In this document: one piece after another, positions 37,397 to 47,308 of the stretch
Layout of the letters: each line of letters opens with the position of its first letter
How positions within the stretch are numbered: the stretch's first letter is position 1
Assembly: GCF_902459805.1 (NCBI RefSeq)
Contig: NZ_CABPST010000016.1
Span: 62,001 to 126,000 of the forward strand
From: Pandoraea bronchicola
GTDB lineage: Bacteria > Pseudomonadota > Gammaproteobacteria > Burkholderiales > Burkholderiaceae
Length of the DNA stretch: 64,000 bases
Reading direction: 5' to 3'
The notes under the pieces: generated by a model
Seen by the model: the letters and a program-made list of their open reading frames with translations, nothing else
What the model was told of the DNA's origin: nothing
Database searches by the model: none
Translations under genes and position numbers: made by a program

Positions 37397-37849
37397 TCAA
37401 ACCGTAGAAGGCGGGGTAATTAACACGAGGAATTTCTCTACCTTTGCCGTCCTCGGATCCATCAGGCATTCGAATGAAAAGTCGCGCCACCCCCCCTCGA
37501 AACGCGCCCGGCCGACCCCCACCAGCTTTCTCGCCTTAAGGAGGGTCAAGCTGTCGGCAGCGTCCGTGCCGAGGAACACGCGATCCACGCCTTTGAGCTT
37601 TTCGGCAATCGCAGGCTGCGCCGACGGGCGGCAAATGAATTCGGCAACCTGCTTTGCCGCGCCCCACCCTTGCGCGATTGAACGCTCCTCACTCAAACGC
37701 AGTTTGGCGATACCAGCGTTGATCCTGCGTTGCTGGGCCGGGGATACATGATCTTCGGCCGCCCCGCCCGCATGGCTAACTGAACCGATGCAACAGAAGA
37801 GAACGCCAATAAGTAGCGCACCTACGCCGGGAAATGAATTCCTTAACAT
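37397..37849 (-). CDS. Exported DUF930-like protein
   Basis: 150 aa with a signal peptide (VGALLIGVLFCCIGSVSHAGG). The remaining part, with AEFICRPSAQPAIAEKLKG, DRVFLGTDAADSLTL, LVGVGRARFEGGWRDFSFEC and DPRTAKVEKFLV, follows the layout I know from DUF930 proteins: two conserved Cys, FICRP and F.C. Function unknown; periplasmic. It lies between the EAL gene and a duplicated outer-membrane protein gene, all on the minus strand. Confidence 0.7.
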   Translation of the reverse strand: MLRNSFPGVGALLIGVLFCCIGSVSHAGGAAEDHVSPAQQRRINAGIAKLRLSEERSIAQGWGAAKQVAEFICRPSAQPAIAEKLKGVDRVFLGTDAADSLTLLKARKLVGVGRARFEGGWRDFSFECLMDPRTAKVEKFLVLITPPSTV

Positions 37850-37982
37850 TGAAAATTGTCTGCCTAAAAATGTGGACGTGATCCAGCCGCCATTCCTCGC
37901 GGAGTTCGCGTCAAAAGGACTCCGGAGATGACCCGATTAGCTGACATGCGCATATCTGTCGCCCCCCCCTTTATCCGCGCGC

Positions 37983-38951
37983 TCAGTACCTATAACCAAT
38001 ACCCGCCAGAAAAATATCGCTGTCGCGATCAAACCCAGATACAACACGCGCCCAGGACGCGCGGGCAATCCATCGCGGGGAAAGCCGGTAAGACGCACTC
38101 ATCGTAAGCAACGCTGCCACGACATTCTGCCGCCCCGCGGCTTCGGGGTTGGTGTCGTATCGAGACCAGGTTACGTAGGGACCGAAACCCAGCGATAGCT
38201 GCAAACGGTCATCGAAAAAGCCATGCTTTAGCCATAACTGGGCGGCCATTCCCTGGCGATGCCCAATATCGCTGCACCCCTCGTCGATGAGGGCAAGCGA
38301 GGCGTCGAGCCACTCGGCGACCTCTCGCCGATACTCAAACGAGTAAGCCCTCGCGTTCTGGGACGTCAGGCTGTTGACCACAGAAAGTCCGCTGTATACC
38401 GAAACAACACCATGCCCCGTCTCGGTGTTCCGCCGTGATGGTGAGACTCCGCCCGGCGCAGAACCGAAGCGATAGCCGAGCCCAACAACGTAGGAAGATG
38501 TATCGATACTGCTACCGGCGCGCACCCAATTGGCGCGCAACGTTATCGACCAGTTCCAAGTGATGTACCAGGCGAGATAAGTGCTCGCCATGAGGCCGTA
38601 ACCGTGGCGGTCGTCATAGGCACGATTCGGACCAGCGGCGACAGTGTCAAAGAATCGATATGGGCCAACACCGACCCCGAGATCGGCGCGCCCTCCGAAT
38701 AGCATTTGGTGAGCCCAAAGCTGAACCGCAAAGCCATCACGGTGATGATCGGTAACATGACCTTCGTTTAGCCATGAGAAGGATGTTGCGATATGTGGCG
38801 TGATCGCTTGCGCGTAGGTGAAGCCCCATGCGTAGCTGCGCTCAGTCCGGTTACCTGGCGATTTCATGCCGCCAGCGTACACATCCACCTGCTGTGCCTG
38901 CACCAGCGCAGACCACAGCAGAACAACAAAACACAAGCTTCGCCGGATCAC
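37983..38951 (-). CDS. Outer-membrane protein with internal duplication
   Basis: 322 aa with a signal peptide (LCFVVLLWSALVQAQQ). Residues 35-165 and 185-322 are two copies of one beta-barrel-like unit: YAWGFTYAQAITPHIATSFS, GFAVQLWAHQMLFGGRADLG and YVVGLGYRFG in the first correspond to YSFEYRREVAEWLDASLAL, GMAAQLWLKHGFFDDRLQLS and FLAGIGYRY in the second. Each unit looks like an 8-stranded, PagL-size barrel, but no lipid A deacylase residues can be assigned with confidence. A C8 run lies just after the stop. Not recognised beyond this. Confidence 0.75.
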   Translation of the reverse strand: MIRRSLCFVVLLWSALVQAQQVDVYAGGMKSPGNRTERSYAWGFTYAQAITPHIATSFSWLNEGHVTDHHRDGFAVQLWAHQMLFGGRADLGVGVGPYRFFDTVAAGPNRAYDDRHGYGLMASTYLAWYITWNWSITLRANWVRAGSSIDTSSYVVGLGYRFGSAPGGVSPSRRNTETGHGVVSVYSGLSVVNSLTSQNARAYSFEYRREVAEWLDASLALIDEGCSDIGHRQGMAAQLWLKHGFFDDRLQLSLGFGPYVTWSRYDTNPEAAGRQNVVAALLTMSASYRLSPRWIARASWARVVSGFDRDSDIFLAGIGYRY

Positions 38952-39021
38952 GTTTCTATCCTATACTCCGCTCACTTAGATCCGGCCAGTCCTTCATTCT
39001 CGCGCAGGCTTTCGTTCCAAC

Positions 39022-39735
39022 TCACGCATCGCAATGTCCGCGCTCGTCCAAAGCGCCCAACGCGCGGGAAATCGCGCCGCCGATCACGGCGCCGACTACG
39101 GGAACCAGCCAGAACATCCAGAGTTGCTCAATCGCCCAACCGCCTTGGAATAGCGCTACGCCCGTGCTGCGCGCCGGATTGACCGATGTGTTGGTCACGG
39201 GGATGGAGATCAGATGAATCAGCGTGAGCGCCAGACCGATCGGAATCGGTGCAACGGCCGCCAAAGACTGGCGGGAAACCACACAGTTGATAATCAGTAC
39301 AAAAAACGCTGTGAGCACCAGCTCAATGATCGCGCAGGCGAGCAGCGAATACCCTCCCGGCGAGTGCTCGCCGTAGCCGTTAGACGCAAAGCCGGATGCA
39401 GATGCATCAAATCCGGCAGCGCCGCCGGCAACGATATACAGCACAGCTCCGGCCGCAATGCCTCCGATCACCTGGGCGCCAATATAGGGCAGAACATGCC
39501 GCGCCGGGAATAACCCTCCTGCGCACTGTCCGATCGTGACCGCAGGATTGAAGTGACCGCCGGAGATGTGCCCGACGGCGTACGCCATCGTCAGGACGGT
39601 CAGACCGAAAGCGAGTGCCACTCCTGCAAATCCGATACCCAGATGCGGAAATGCCGCCGCCAACACAGCGCTACCGCAACCGCCAAACACGAGCCAAAAC
39701 GTCCCGAAACCCTCCGCCAACATTCGTCGCAACAT
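39022..39735 (-). CDS. aqpZ: Aquaporin Z-like water channel
   Basis: 237 aa from ATG 39735, preceded by GGAGAAAAC; an upstream ATG at 39765 lacks this. Both NPA signatures are visible ([11 protein letters not shown] and [11 protein letters not shown]), six membrane segments are present, and the region [22 protein letters not shown] is the classical AqpZ start. The Arg after the second NPA is kept. It mediates rapid water flux across the inner membrane. Monocistronic by appearance, with the LysR gene further upstream on the same strand. Confidence 0.95.
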   Translation of the reverse strand: MLRRMLAEGFGTFWLVFGGCGSAVLAAAFPHLGIGFAGVALAFGLTVLTMAYAVGHISGGHFNPAVTIGQCAGGLFPARHVLPYIGAQVIGGIAAGAVLYIVAGGAAGFDASASGFASNGYGEHSPGGYSLLACAIIELVLTAFFVLIINCVVSRQSLAAVAPIPIGLALTLIHLISIPVTNTSVNPARSTGVALFQGGWAIEQLWMFWLVPVVGAVIGGAISRALGALDERGHCDA

Positions 39736-39919
39736 GTTTTCTCCAATTTTCGATGCAGTTGCCAACCCGCGGGACTCACCTCACCAGCCCCCAAAATTGC
39801 CCGCATGGCAGCGATTTAACATTGGCTTGGCACGCCGCATGTTTAAGGATTGTCTACAGACTTTTGATTTTTCGTCAGATATCGAGATAACCATACGTAT
39901 GATCTGCGCTGCGCCGCCG

Positions 39920-40735
39920 TCAGAGAATTTCCGCGTACAGCCATGAGATATGCGGAGTACTCAGGGCCTGGGCGCCAATACACAGGCCCACGCGACGTTC
40001 CAGGGTCATGGCGGGAATCGATCGCCACCGAATGCCAGATCGCTCGGAGACAAGCGAATGTGGCGCGACCGCGACGCCCTGCCCGGCTGCGACAATATCC
40101 AGCGCACGCCGCAGTGACGTCGCCCTCGCGAAAGGTGCGTCCGCGCCTGGACCATAGAGAGGAATCAGCCGTTGGTGCGTGCTGTGCGACGGACACGTAA
40201 CCCATCTCGGGTTCTTCAGAACGTCACTGCCGGCCGCGTAAGCATATGACCCAGCGGTGGAATGCGCGAGAACGTATGGCTCGACCCATAACGGCGCAAA
40301 CAGCTCGTCCTCACGCAGACTCTCTTCGCTAGCGAGCCTGACACCACCGTAACACCCATCGTGGAGATGAAGCGTCACATCGGCATTAAGTCTCTCGATA
40401 CGCTCGGCCAGCGCGCACACCATGACGCCGGCAATGTCGTAATCGACGCCAAGTTCTAGCGTGACTCTACATTCAGGCTGACGAAATCGCTGACGAAGGC
40501 GATCCAATTCGGCAACCATGTTTCGAGCGAGTGGATAGAGGCGTCGCGCACACTCCGTCACTTCGACGCCCCTGGCGTGGCGCACGAACAGTGCGACGCC
40601 CAGCGCGGTTTCCAGTTGCTTGACGATACTGGAAATTGCCGGCTGCGTAAGGTTCAGGCGATTCGCTGCCGCGGTAATGTTTCGCTCCTCAAAGACCACT
40701 ATGAAAATACGCAGATGTCGATATTCCATAAGCAA
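39920..40735 (-). CDS. LysR-family transcriptional regulator
   Basis: About 270 aa (ATG 40735 or 40729). The HTH is at residues 4-63 (HLRIFIVVFEERNITAAANRL, LTQPAISSIVKQLETALG), and the effector domain has EDELFAPLWVEPYVLAHS, PRWVTCPSHSTHQRLIPLYG and GQGVAVAPHSLV. It is divergent from a decayed SDR gene, the same layout as the intact LysR/SDR pair at 49.6-51.3 kb, to which it is clearly paralogous. It probably once controlled that SDR gene. It may still be functional, but its target is dead. Confidence 0.88.
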   Translation of the reverse strand: MLMEYRHLRIFIVVFEERNITAAANRLNLTQPAISSIVKQLETALGVALFVRHARGVEVTECARRLYPLARNMVAELDRLRQRFRQPECRVTLELGVDYDIAGVMVCALAERIERLNADVTLHLHDGCYGGVRLASEESLREDELFAPLWVEPYVLAHSTAGSYAYAAGSDVLKNPRWVTCPSHSTHQRLIPLYGPGADAPFARATSLRRALDIVAAGQGVAVAPHSLVSERSGIRWRSIPAMTLERRVGLCIGAQALSTPHISWLYAEIL

Positions 40736-40890
40736 GCCATAACAGAAATTAATGCATGGAAAAGGAACTCACCGTTTCTCGGCGGCGGCGCACATCGGTA
40801 CATTGAAAAGCACTTTCAGGACAACACTGGTCTTTCACGTCGCACATCTTGATCTTGTTATTGCGTTTGACTTTTCAATCAGGAGGAAAC

Positions 40891-41612
40891 ATGACTGCCC
40901 ACCCGAATCGCCGTTACTGGCGCCAACGCAGGTGGGCTAGCGACAGAGCGCAACTTCGCCGCGCTCGGACACTCGCTGCTGCTCATCGCCCGTCGAGCAG
41001 GCCCGATGGCAGTGCTCACAAGCCCGACCACGATCGTCGCCTCATTCGCCGCCACCAACCGCCGTGTGGTCCTAGACGCCGTTGCCGCTACACAGTCTCG
41101 ATTCGGCCCGACCGATGCCATCGCCAATAACGCGGACATCATGCTGCTCGGGGAAATCACGCGACAGGCTCCGGAAGAATGGGCTCGTATGAGCGACGTC
41201 AACGTCTGCGGCCTGCTCAACTGCGTGCTGGCAGTCGCAGGAGCAATGTCAAGCGTCGACGCTGCACTATCATCAACGTCAGCGCCATCGCCGACCGGAA
41301 GCGTGTTCCGAAGCTTGTTGCCTATGTCGGCAACAAGCTTGCCGTCTCTGGCCTATCCGAGAATCTCCGCGAAGAGCTCTCCGCCAGTAACGTCCGAGTA
41401 ACCGCCATCGAGCCAGGCGCGGTGGAAACCGAATTGATCGAGCGCACGACGGATCGGCGATCAAGGCGAGCTATTAGGAGCAGAAGCGAGACATGGGCGG
41501 CATCGTGCCGGGCGCCGACGATGTTGCGAATGCAACCCTTTACGCCTACACTCAGCCGCACCATGTCTGCATTCGCGGGATCGTACTTGCAGCAACCCGA
41601 CAGTCCGCGTAA
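40891..41612 (+). pseudogene. Short-chain dehydrogenase pseudogene
   Basis: ATG 40891 has a good AGGAGG upstream, but the Rossmann start is out of frame almost at once: MTAHPNRRYWRQ, then the LLLIARR region in another frame. Further on NNADIMLLGEITRQAPEEWARM, TIINVSAIADRK, VAYVGNKLAVSGLSENLREELS and IEPGAVETEL match the intact SDR at 49636-50370, with NNAG changed to NNAD and at least three frameshifts. The end ...VLAATRQSA stops at 41612 as in the intact gene. No active enzyme can be made. Confidence 0.87.
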
Positions 41613-41678
41613 ATCCCCCGTCTGAGCCGGCGAAGTCAACCGCCCTCGCTCAGAGGCCCCGCGCTTTCCATTTATCCA

Positions 41679-43040
41679 CTAACGAGTCATCGACGACTTC
41701 GCTCCGGAAATCATCACTTCGCCCACCGCGCGAAATGCGGGTAATGTGACCCAATCATTCGCCTCGTTGGCCGCTCGCGGGCCAGACGCCAGCCGCACGA
41801 TGGTCATTTCGGCCCTCGGATCAACATAGATCGCCTGACCGAAAATGCCGCGTGCTTCAAATGCGCCGTGGTCATCGTGTGAGACCCACCACATACTCGT
41901 ATAACTCCAGCCAGGCAATGTCTCGTACCCTGCCTTCGCGAACCGAGCGCGATTACCGCCGCGTCGAATCCTGGATACGGCATCCGCAGGCACAATCTGA
42001 TGACCGTTATATCGGCCGTTATTGCGCATAACTTCGCCAAAGCGGGCCAGATCCCGCAGCGTCGCGTTGAATCCGCCTCCAGCACACTCCGTGCCTTGGC
42101 TATCGATATCGAAATAGCCGTCCTGCTCTGCCCCCATGGGCCGCCATATCATCTCTGACACCAGATCGGCCAGCGACTCCCCAGTCGCGCGTTTGAGCAC
42201 CCAGCCAAGTGCCTCGGCATCCACCGTTTTGTATGAAAACTCGGCGCCATGCTCCCCGTCTCGCTTCAACGCTTTCAAGAAATCGTAAAGGTTAGCCGGA
42301 CCGACATACCCCACCGGGCGCGGCGCCACCCCTACCGCACGAAAGTATGACCAGATCTGCGCGGACGGATCTGCATACTTTTCGGAGTACTTAACAGCAA
42401 CGGTCATATCCAGCAGTTGGCGAACGTTTGCTCCATCGAACGCCGTACCCGCAAGTTCCGGTACATAGTGAGTTACCGGCGCTACGGGATCGAGTCGCCC
42501 CTCTTCGACCAGCATTTCCGCCAGCGTGCCCAACAACGACTTCGTGACAGACATTGCGGCGTGAGGCGTATGCGGGCGCAAGACGCCAGCATACCGCTCG
42601 TACACAACTCGCCCCCGGTGAAGCACGATGATGCCATCCGCATCCGTCAACGACATCAGTTCCGAGAATTTGTGTGTCCCTCCTCGCATGTCGGTAAACG
42701 GAATTTCAGAAACGCTGAATTGAATGCCGTCCGCCGGCAGCAATGGGGCAACAGGCCCCTCACCACGCCAGACATTGGCGGTAGGCAAGAGTCGGCGCAT
42801 GTTCGAGAAACTCCATCGGCTTCTCGGATAGCCAAATCCACCATTGGCAAGCGTCACCATCCTGTCGGCGCTGGGAGGTGCCCCCTGCATCCACTCAGTC
42901 GGCGCCGGATCGGACGGCAACGCTGCTGTGCCAGGCGCGGCTACCGCCCATGACATCACACCGATCAGCGACGCGCCGACCAGCGCCTCCCGCCATCTGG
43001 CAACTGCCGATGCTCTCACATCGCTCAACGTCGCAAGCAT
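41679..43040 (-). CDS. Exported serine hydrolase, beta-lactamase/NylB-like family
   Basis: 453 aa from ATG 43040, which has GGGAG five bases upstream; the frame is open further up. A signal peptide follows a basic start (ALVGASLIGVMSWAVAAPG). The SxxK motif is SVTK (Ser164, Lys167) and a Tyr-containing YSEKY near 218 may supply the third catalytic residue. Later MGAEQDGYFDID, FNATLRDLARFGEVMRN and WWVSHDDHGAFEARGIFGQ match 6-aminohexanoate-dimer hydrolase-like proteins (class C beta-lactamase fold). Likely a periplasmic esterase, amidase or peptidase; resistance cannot be inferred. Confidence 0.87.
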   Translation of the reverse strand: MLATLSDVRASAVARWREALVGASLIGVMSWAVAAPGTAALPSDPAPTEWMQGAPPSADRMVTLANGGFGYPRSRWSFSNMRRLLPTANVWRGEGPVAPLLPADGIQFSVSEIPFTDMRGGTHKFSELMSLTDADGIIVLHRGRVVYERYAGVLRPHTPHAAMSVTKSLLGTLAEMLVEEGRLDPVAPVTHYVPELAGTAFDGANVRQLLDMTVAVKYSEKYADPSAQIWSYFRAVGVAPRPVGYVGPANLYDFLKALKRDGEHGAEFSYKTVDAEALGWVLKRATGESLADLVSEMIWRPMGAEQDGYFDIDSQGTECAGGGFNATLRDLARFGEVMRNNGRYNGHQIVPADAVSRIRRGGNRARFAKAGYETLPGWSYTSMWWVSHDDHGAFEARGIFGQAIYVDPRAEMTIVRLASGPRAANEANDWVTLPAFRAVGEVMISGAKSSMTR

Positions 43041-43153
43041 TCTGTCTCCCATTTCTTTCGGTGTCACCGCTGGATGAACCGCATTTGCAGGCGGACTAGC
43101 TGCCCGCTTTCGATCAACCTCTCGCCGCCATCTCATCTCCGAGTCGCCCCTCG

Positions 43154-43624
43154 TCACTCTGCTGGGATTCCACCTTCGGAGGTCCCGCCAGCCAATAGGG
43201 CTCCGACGTATTCAACCAACCACATGTCGATACGATTCAACTCGGCATTCGCGCGCAACATTTCGATCTTGACATCGAGTATTTTGAGCGCGACAGCGCA
43301 TAGGCGGCACAGCCCTTCGCCTACCACGGGTACGTGACTCATCGTGAGTCCAGTCGCGAGCGCCACCGCCGCCGCGACAGTCCTGTGCGGTCGCGCTTCG
43401 TAAGCACCTCCCAAAATGTCGGGCCGCAGCTTCCAGGTCGTATCCACCAACAATTTCGCGACATGATTCACTCGTACGTCACGAAAGGGCCAACCATCCG
43501 GAAACTCTGAACTCGGTTGGTCCAGCACGTTCGCCACAAGGCCCGACGCCACCACTCGGTGGACACAAACTCGCACCATCGCGCCAGATCGACGCGGTGA
43601 TGCCGACAAGTCCGGATACGCCAT
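43154..43624 (-). CDS. Hypothetical protein
   Basis: 156 aa, not recognised. The middle is moderately hydrophobic (RTVAAAVALATGLTMSHVPVVG) and the C-terminus helical (CAVALKILDVKIEMLRANAELN, RIDMWLVEYVGALL). No signal peptide. It lies 114 bp upstream of the serine hydrolase start on the same strand and might be co-transcribed with it. No clear ribosome site precedes ATG 43624. A chance frame cannot be excluded. Confidence 0.4.
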   Translation of the reverse strand: MAYPDLSASPRRSGAMVRVCVHRVVASGLVANVLDQPSSEFPDGWPFRDVRVNHVAKLLVDTTWKLRPDILGGAYEARPHRTVAAAVALATGLTMSHVPVVGEGLCRLCAVALKILDVKIEMLRANAELNRIDMWLVEYVGALLAGGTSEGGIPAE

Positions 43625-43939
43625 CCATAAGACGCTCTGCAGCCGCTACCGCCCCTCCCTTTCTACCTTCGGGATACGGCACTTCGCGTCGCCGCCTCGC
43701 CGCCTCGCCGCCTCGCCGGACAACATATAACGCGTACTGACGGTCGCGGGAATGAGAAAAACCTTGATTACCGGATCAAGCAGAGCATGAGTCAACTTGG
43801 AAATCGTTGGGATACTCAATGAATGAAGTTAGTCTGAATTCGACCACAGCGCGGCCGAGCATTCAGGGGGCGCGGGTGTTCGCGGGCGGTCCTCCCTGCG
43901 GGGCATGCGCCGCATTCTCCACGACTTGCCCCCCTTTTC

Positions 43940-44345
43940 TCGGCGACATGGAGTTCATGCCGCCTCCCCAAGAAGCGACTTTGGTGATCGACTGCCACAC
44001 GAGAGAATTGCTGGGTTAGGAGCTGTCGCGCAGCGGTAAGGCCTCCACGGCCTCTCGAGCGTTGGAGCAAGCACTGATGGCTCGTTTCGGCACGTTGGGC
44101 CGTGTGCCGGAGCCATTTCTGATGCGAAGCGACGATGGGCTCGTCTTTACCCGCCGAAATTGCACGGTGCTGGTTCGCAGCCATGGCCTGCGCCAGGAAC
44201 TCATTACGCCGCATTGTCCCAGTCAACCGGCATGGTGGAACGCGTGATTCGCACGCTTAAGGGGCAACCCGCTCGAGCGCCTGATGCGTCTCGATAGCTG
44301 TTGCAACGTCAGCGAATACCGCAGCGCAAATTACTCAGAAAACCC
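43940..44345 (+). pseudogene. IS3-family (IS2-like) orfB integrase-core remnant
   Basis: One plus-strand frame reads ATLVIDCHTRELLG, then TAG where the family has Trp, then ELSRSGKASTASRALEQALM, ARFGTLGRVPEPFLMRSDDG, LVFTRRNCTVLVRSHGLRQE, ITPHCPSQPAWW. These are the rve core segments of an IS2-type transposase, with the DNG region as DDG. After WWNA the frame stops and VIRTLK-like sequence appears in another frame. Only part of orfB remains, with no orfA. Confidence 0.8.
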
Positions 44346-44438
44346 TTACCCTCGAACCACTGCCCAATTCACCTTGCCCTCGAAAAATGCATCCGTTACT
44401 GAAAACGTGTAAATACTTCAGTGCCGCAAGATTGAACA

Positions 44439-44895
44439 ATGGGTACGCCGTGGGCGCGGTACAGGCTGGAGTTCAAGATTGACGTGCTGCGCATGGTGCT
44501 TGACGGCCAGAGCCGGTCGGCCACGGTGAACACTCTGGGGATGGGCACGCAGACGCTGGCACCTGGATCAACGCCGACGATGCGGGCGGGCTCATTGGCG
44601 CAGGCAAACAGGTATCGGCAGATACCGATCGAGATGACGCGGCTGCGTGCCGATCCGGCCCGCGTGACGATGAAGCGCGACTTATTGGAAATAAGCCACG
44701 GCGCACTTTGCAAAGGTGTCGGGCCCGGCGGCTATCACGACCGGAAGGCGTGCGACGTTGATCCTGATCGCCCGCGCCACCGTATCAGCAACGATGCGCT
44801 GCTGGTCAAAGTTCGCGCTGTCCATGCCGAATCTAAGGGCAAGTATGGCTGGCCGCGCGGGTGGAAAAAGGGGCTGGCGCAGGGCATTCAAGTGA
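44439..44895 (+). pseudogene. IS3-family transposase remnant (orfA plus start of orfB)
   Basis: The first part, RYRLEFKIDVLRMVLDGQSR, then TVNTLGMGTQTL and IEMTRLRADPARVTMKRDLLE, is a damaged OrfA with HTH and zipper. Joined to it is an orfB start, SNDALLVKVRAVHAESKGKY, then GWPRGWKKGLAQGIQV. The catalytic core is absent. It stops at about 44.89 kb where an oppositely oriented remnant begins. Different lineage from copies A and B. Confidence 0.78.
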
Positions 44896-45334
44896 CAACG
44901 TTCTTGCGCCAGATAAACCAGGCGCACCGTCAACGCCACATTTTGCCGCCCGGTCTCGCATCGTAACGCGGCACCCTGCGAGAACGTCCGACAAGCCGGC
45001 AGGCGCAGCGCCCAGAGATGCTGACCTCTCCCCAAATCGCCACTACAGCTTCTCGCTTGGCTTACCGGCTCAGGGCTTTTCCCCTGGCGACGGCCTTCAA
45101 CGCTTCCATATCAAGCGTCGCATCGACCAGCAACGTCTTCAGCCGGACTTTCGCCACCTCGCACGCTTTGGCCCCTCGCGCATCCGACAACTCCGTGCCG
45201 CCGAACGTCGCACGCCAGTCGTAGAACGACGCGCCACTGAACCCGTGCATCCTGCAAAGTTCGTTGACTGGCATACCGGCCTCGGATGCTTTCAGAAGCC
45301 CGATTATTTCCTGTCCTGTAAAGCGCGTCTTCAT
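44890..45334 (-). pseudogene. IS3-family transposase remnant (intact orfA, truncated orfB)
   Basis: OrfA (45334-45062, 90 aa) is open and looks complete: TRFTGQEIIGLLKASEAGMP, VNELCRMHGFSGASFYDWRA, then a zipper and MEALKAVARGKALSR. The following minus-strand sequence reads AKREAVVAIWGEVSISGRCA, CRLVGRSRR and LTVRLVYLAQERCHLNAL, the start of orfB, before breaking off at about 44.89 kb. The element is truncated by, or fused to, the remnant on its left. Confidence 0.8.
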
Positions 45335-45592
45335 GCCCCTGTCCGAAAACGAACTTTACTGGACTCCGGCGGGCCCTATTTGTCTGGGCGAGTCAAATGG
45401 GCGTCGATACGTTCCAGAGCCAACGCGGGGCGCAGGATGCACTGGTCGCTTCGCGGCAGCCGCGCAAGCGTATTCATCGCCCATCTATTGAATGTGCGGA
45501 GCAGCTTCAGCGGGGCCGCGCGTCATGGGAAGCTCGGTTGCACCAGCATAAACTCGGCACGTACCCTGCTGAACCGTTCGCCTGATTACGTA

Positions 45593-47215
45593 TCAATTGG
45601 TTGTGGTGAAATTCTCGAAAGTGACCAGAAGTTTGTTTAGATATGTACCGAATTTCATGGGGCGCACGTATAAGAAGGAGGCTTGCGTCCCAGGTTCCAA
45701 GACACACACATTTTCGGAGGATCCCGAGTGATCTTGGTGGTAATCAAAGGAAAAACCGTCACCAATCCGCACGCTGAGCTTCTGTTTCGTCCCATCCTTA
45801 CAGAGGTTTTTTACGTATATGAAATCCGATTGATTCAGTGCAGAGAGGGTTGCTGTGTCCAGATATATATCGTAGTCCACATCGAAATTATCAAATGACG
45901 TGAGCACGATCCAGTCTCCACCGCGAAAATTCGCGATCACCTCAGGAAGAGAACAACCCGGCTCTAGTAGTCCCGGCAGAATGACCTTTCGTTGCGGCAT
46001 CGCTACACCCCCGTGTTCAAATTGTTGCTTTACCCATGCAGCAGTTACCAACTCTCGGTCGGCAACCGTATAGTTGGGGGCCGTCTGATCCTCGGAGATC
46101 GTGACTGCGCCGTCGACCGCCGGATTCGATTTCGGCAAGTATGCGCTCTTGATGCTGGCAGACGTCACTGCCTTAGCGCTATCGGCACCCGTCGCCACTT
46201 CGCTCGTGCTGGCAAGTTGCACAATGCCGGCAACCGACGCCGACGCCGTATTCACGTTGAGCGCGCCGTTGCTCTCGCTCATTCCAGTACCCAGCTTGAC
46301 GACGCCGTACTGACTGGTGGAGGCACGCGGAAACTTATCCACCACCGTGATGTAGTCCACGGCAAACACGCCATTGATGCCGGTCAGCCCATCACCGGCC
46401 TTGGCCGTACCGTATGCATTAGCGCTGGCGTAACCCAGGTGAGGCGTCAGGGCAGCGGCATCGACACTTAACTTACCGTTCGAAACCGTGACATAGTCGC
46501 CCTGCTTGATACCACCCAGTTGGATGGTGCTTGCCTGTGCCAACGACGTTGTACCGTCACTCGCCACGTGCAGGCCATCGCCCACGATGACGCCGCCAAG
46601 CGTGCTCGTCGTTGCTGCGGGCAGCGTGATACTGCCGGGATCGGCCACTGACAATGTGCCATCCGAGTCAATTTTGACGTTCGCGCCCTGCTTGACGCCA
46701 CCCAGCGTGCTTGCCGTCGCAGGCTGTAACGTATAGCCCTCGCCGCCGCCCGCGGCGCTCAGCACACCGTCTTGCGTAATCGCCAAGCCCTCGCCTACGA
46801 CCACGCACCCCAAATTCGTCGCGGACGCCACCGGTAGCGCCTTGAACGTGAAATCCCGACTGCCCGCCACAGCCGTGTCACGGCCCAATACTGCACTGAG
46901 CGTGACCTGTTCCGCGCCTGTGCTCTGGAACTTCAAATCGTTTTGCGTATCCACGCCGAAATCGCCCGAGTCCAACATCCCCACGGGTAGCGTAACCACG
47001 GTCAAGGTTGTGCCGTAAAAGCTCGCACCCTCGCCGCTGAGGGTGAACAGGATTTTGTCGCCTCTCTGGTAACTATAATCTGGGTCGACAATTACCGCGC
47101 GTGCCCAGGCGTAAGCTGTGACGTACTGGCCCGCGGCCAGCGGCTGAAAATCATGCCCCGCTTTCGGGGAAATCTCGATACCGCGGATCAGATCGTCTTG
47201 CTGGGTTGTGGTCAT
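45593..47215 (-). CDS. Fibre-like repeat protein, unknown function
   Basis: About 540 aa from ATG 47215, which has AGG at a suitable distance; ATG 47224 is too close to it. Not recognised as a whole. Residues 1-130 look like an Ig-like domain (GDKILFTLSGEGASFYGTTL). Residues about 130-370 hold repeats such as ASTLGGVKQGANVKIDSDGT, TSTLGGVIVGDGLHVASDGT and TSQYGVVKLGTGMSESNGAL, as in phage tail fibres and some surface fibres. The C-terminal 130 residues form a separate domain (GGDWIVLTSFDNFDVDYDIY). No signal peptide or anchor. It lies 94 bp after the YadA-head-like gene on the same strand. Confidence 0.75.
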   Translation of the reverse strand: MTTTQQDDLIRGIEISPKAGHDFQPLAAGQYVTAYAWARAVIVDPDYSYQRGDKILFTLSGEGASFYGTTLTVVTLPVGMLDSGDFGVDTQNDLKFQSTGAEQVTLSAVLGRDTAVAGSRDFTFKALPVASATNLGCVVVGEGLAITQDGVLSAAGGGEGYTLQPATASTLGGVKQGANVKIDSDGTLSVADPGSITLPAATTSTLGGVIVGDGLHVASDGTTSLAQASTIQLGGIKQGDYVTVSNGKLSVDAAALTPHLGYASANAYGTAKAGDGLTGINGVFAVDYITVVDKFPRASTSQYGVVKLGTGMSESNGALNVNTASASVAGIVQLASTSEVATGADSAKAVTSASIKSAYLPKSNPAVDGAVTISEDQTAPNYTVADRELVTAAWVKQQFEHGGVAMPQRKVILPGLLEPGCSLPEVIANFRGGDWIVLTSFDNFDVDYDIYLDTATLSALNQSDFIYVKNLCKDGTKQKLSVRIGDGFSFDYHQDHSGSSENVCVLEPGTQASFLYVRPMKFGTYLNKLLVTFENFTTTN

Positions 47216-47308
47216 GTTTGCCATCCTAAAAAATACCGTCGTTACTACAGTCCCAGCCCGTGGCCGCGCTCACGTCAGCCAAGCGTCTGCAGTGACTACC
47301 CTGTGCGC

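Noticed and set aside
45335-45590. Short plus-strand frames after the IS remnant
   Set aside because: No known motif; probably the flank of a decayed element.
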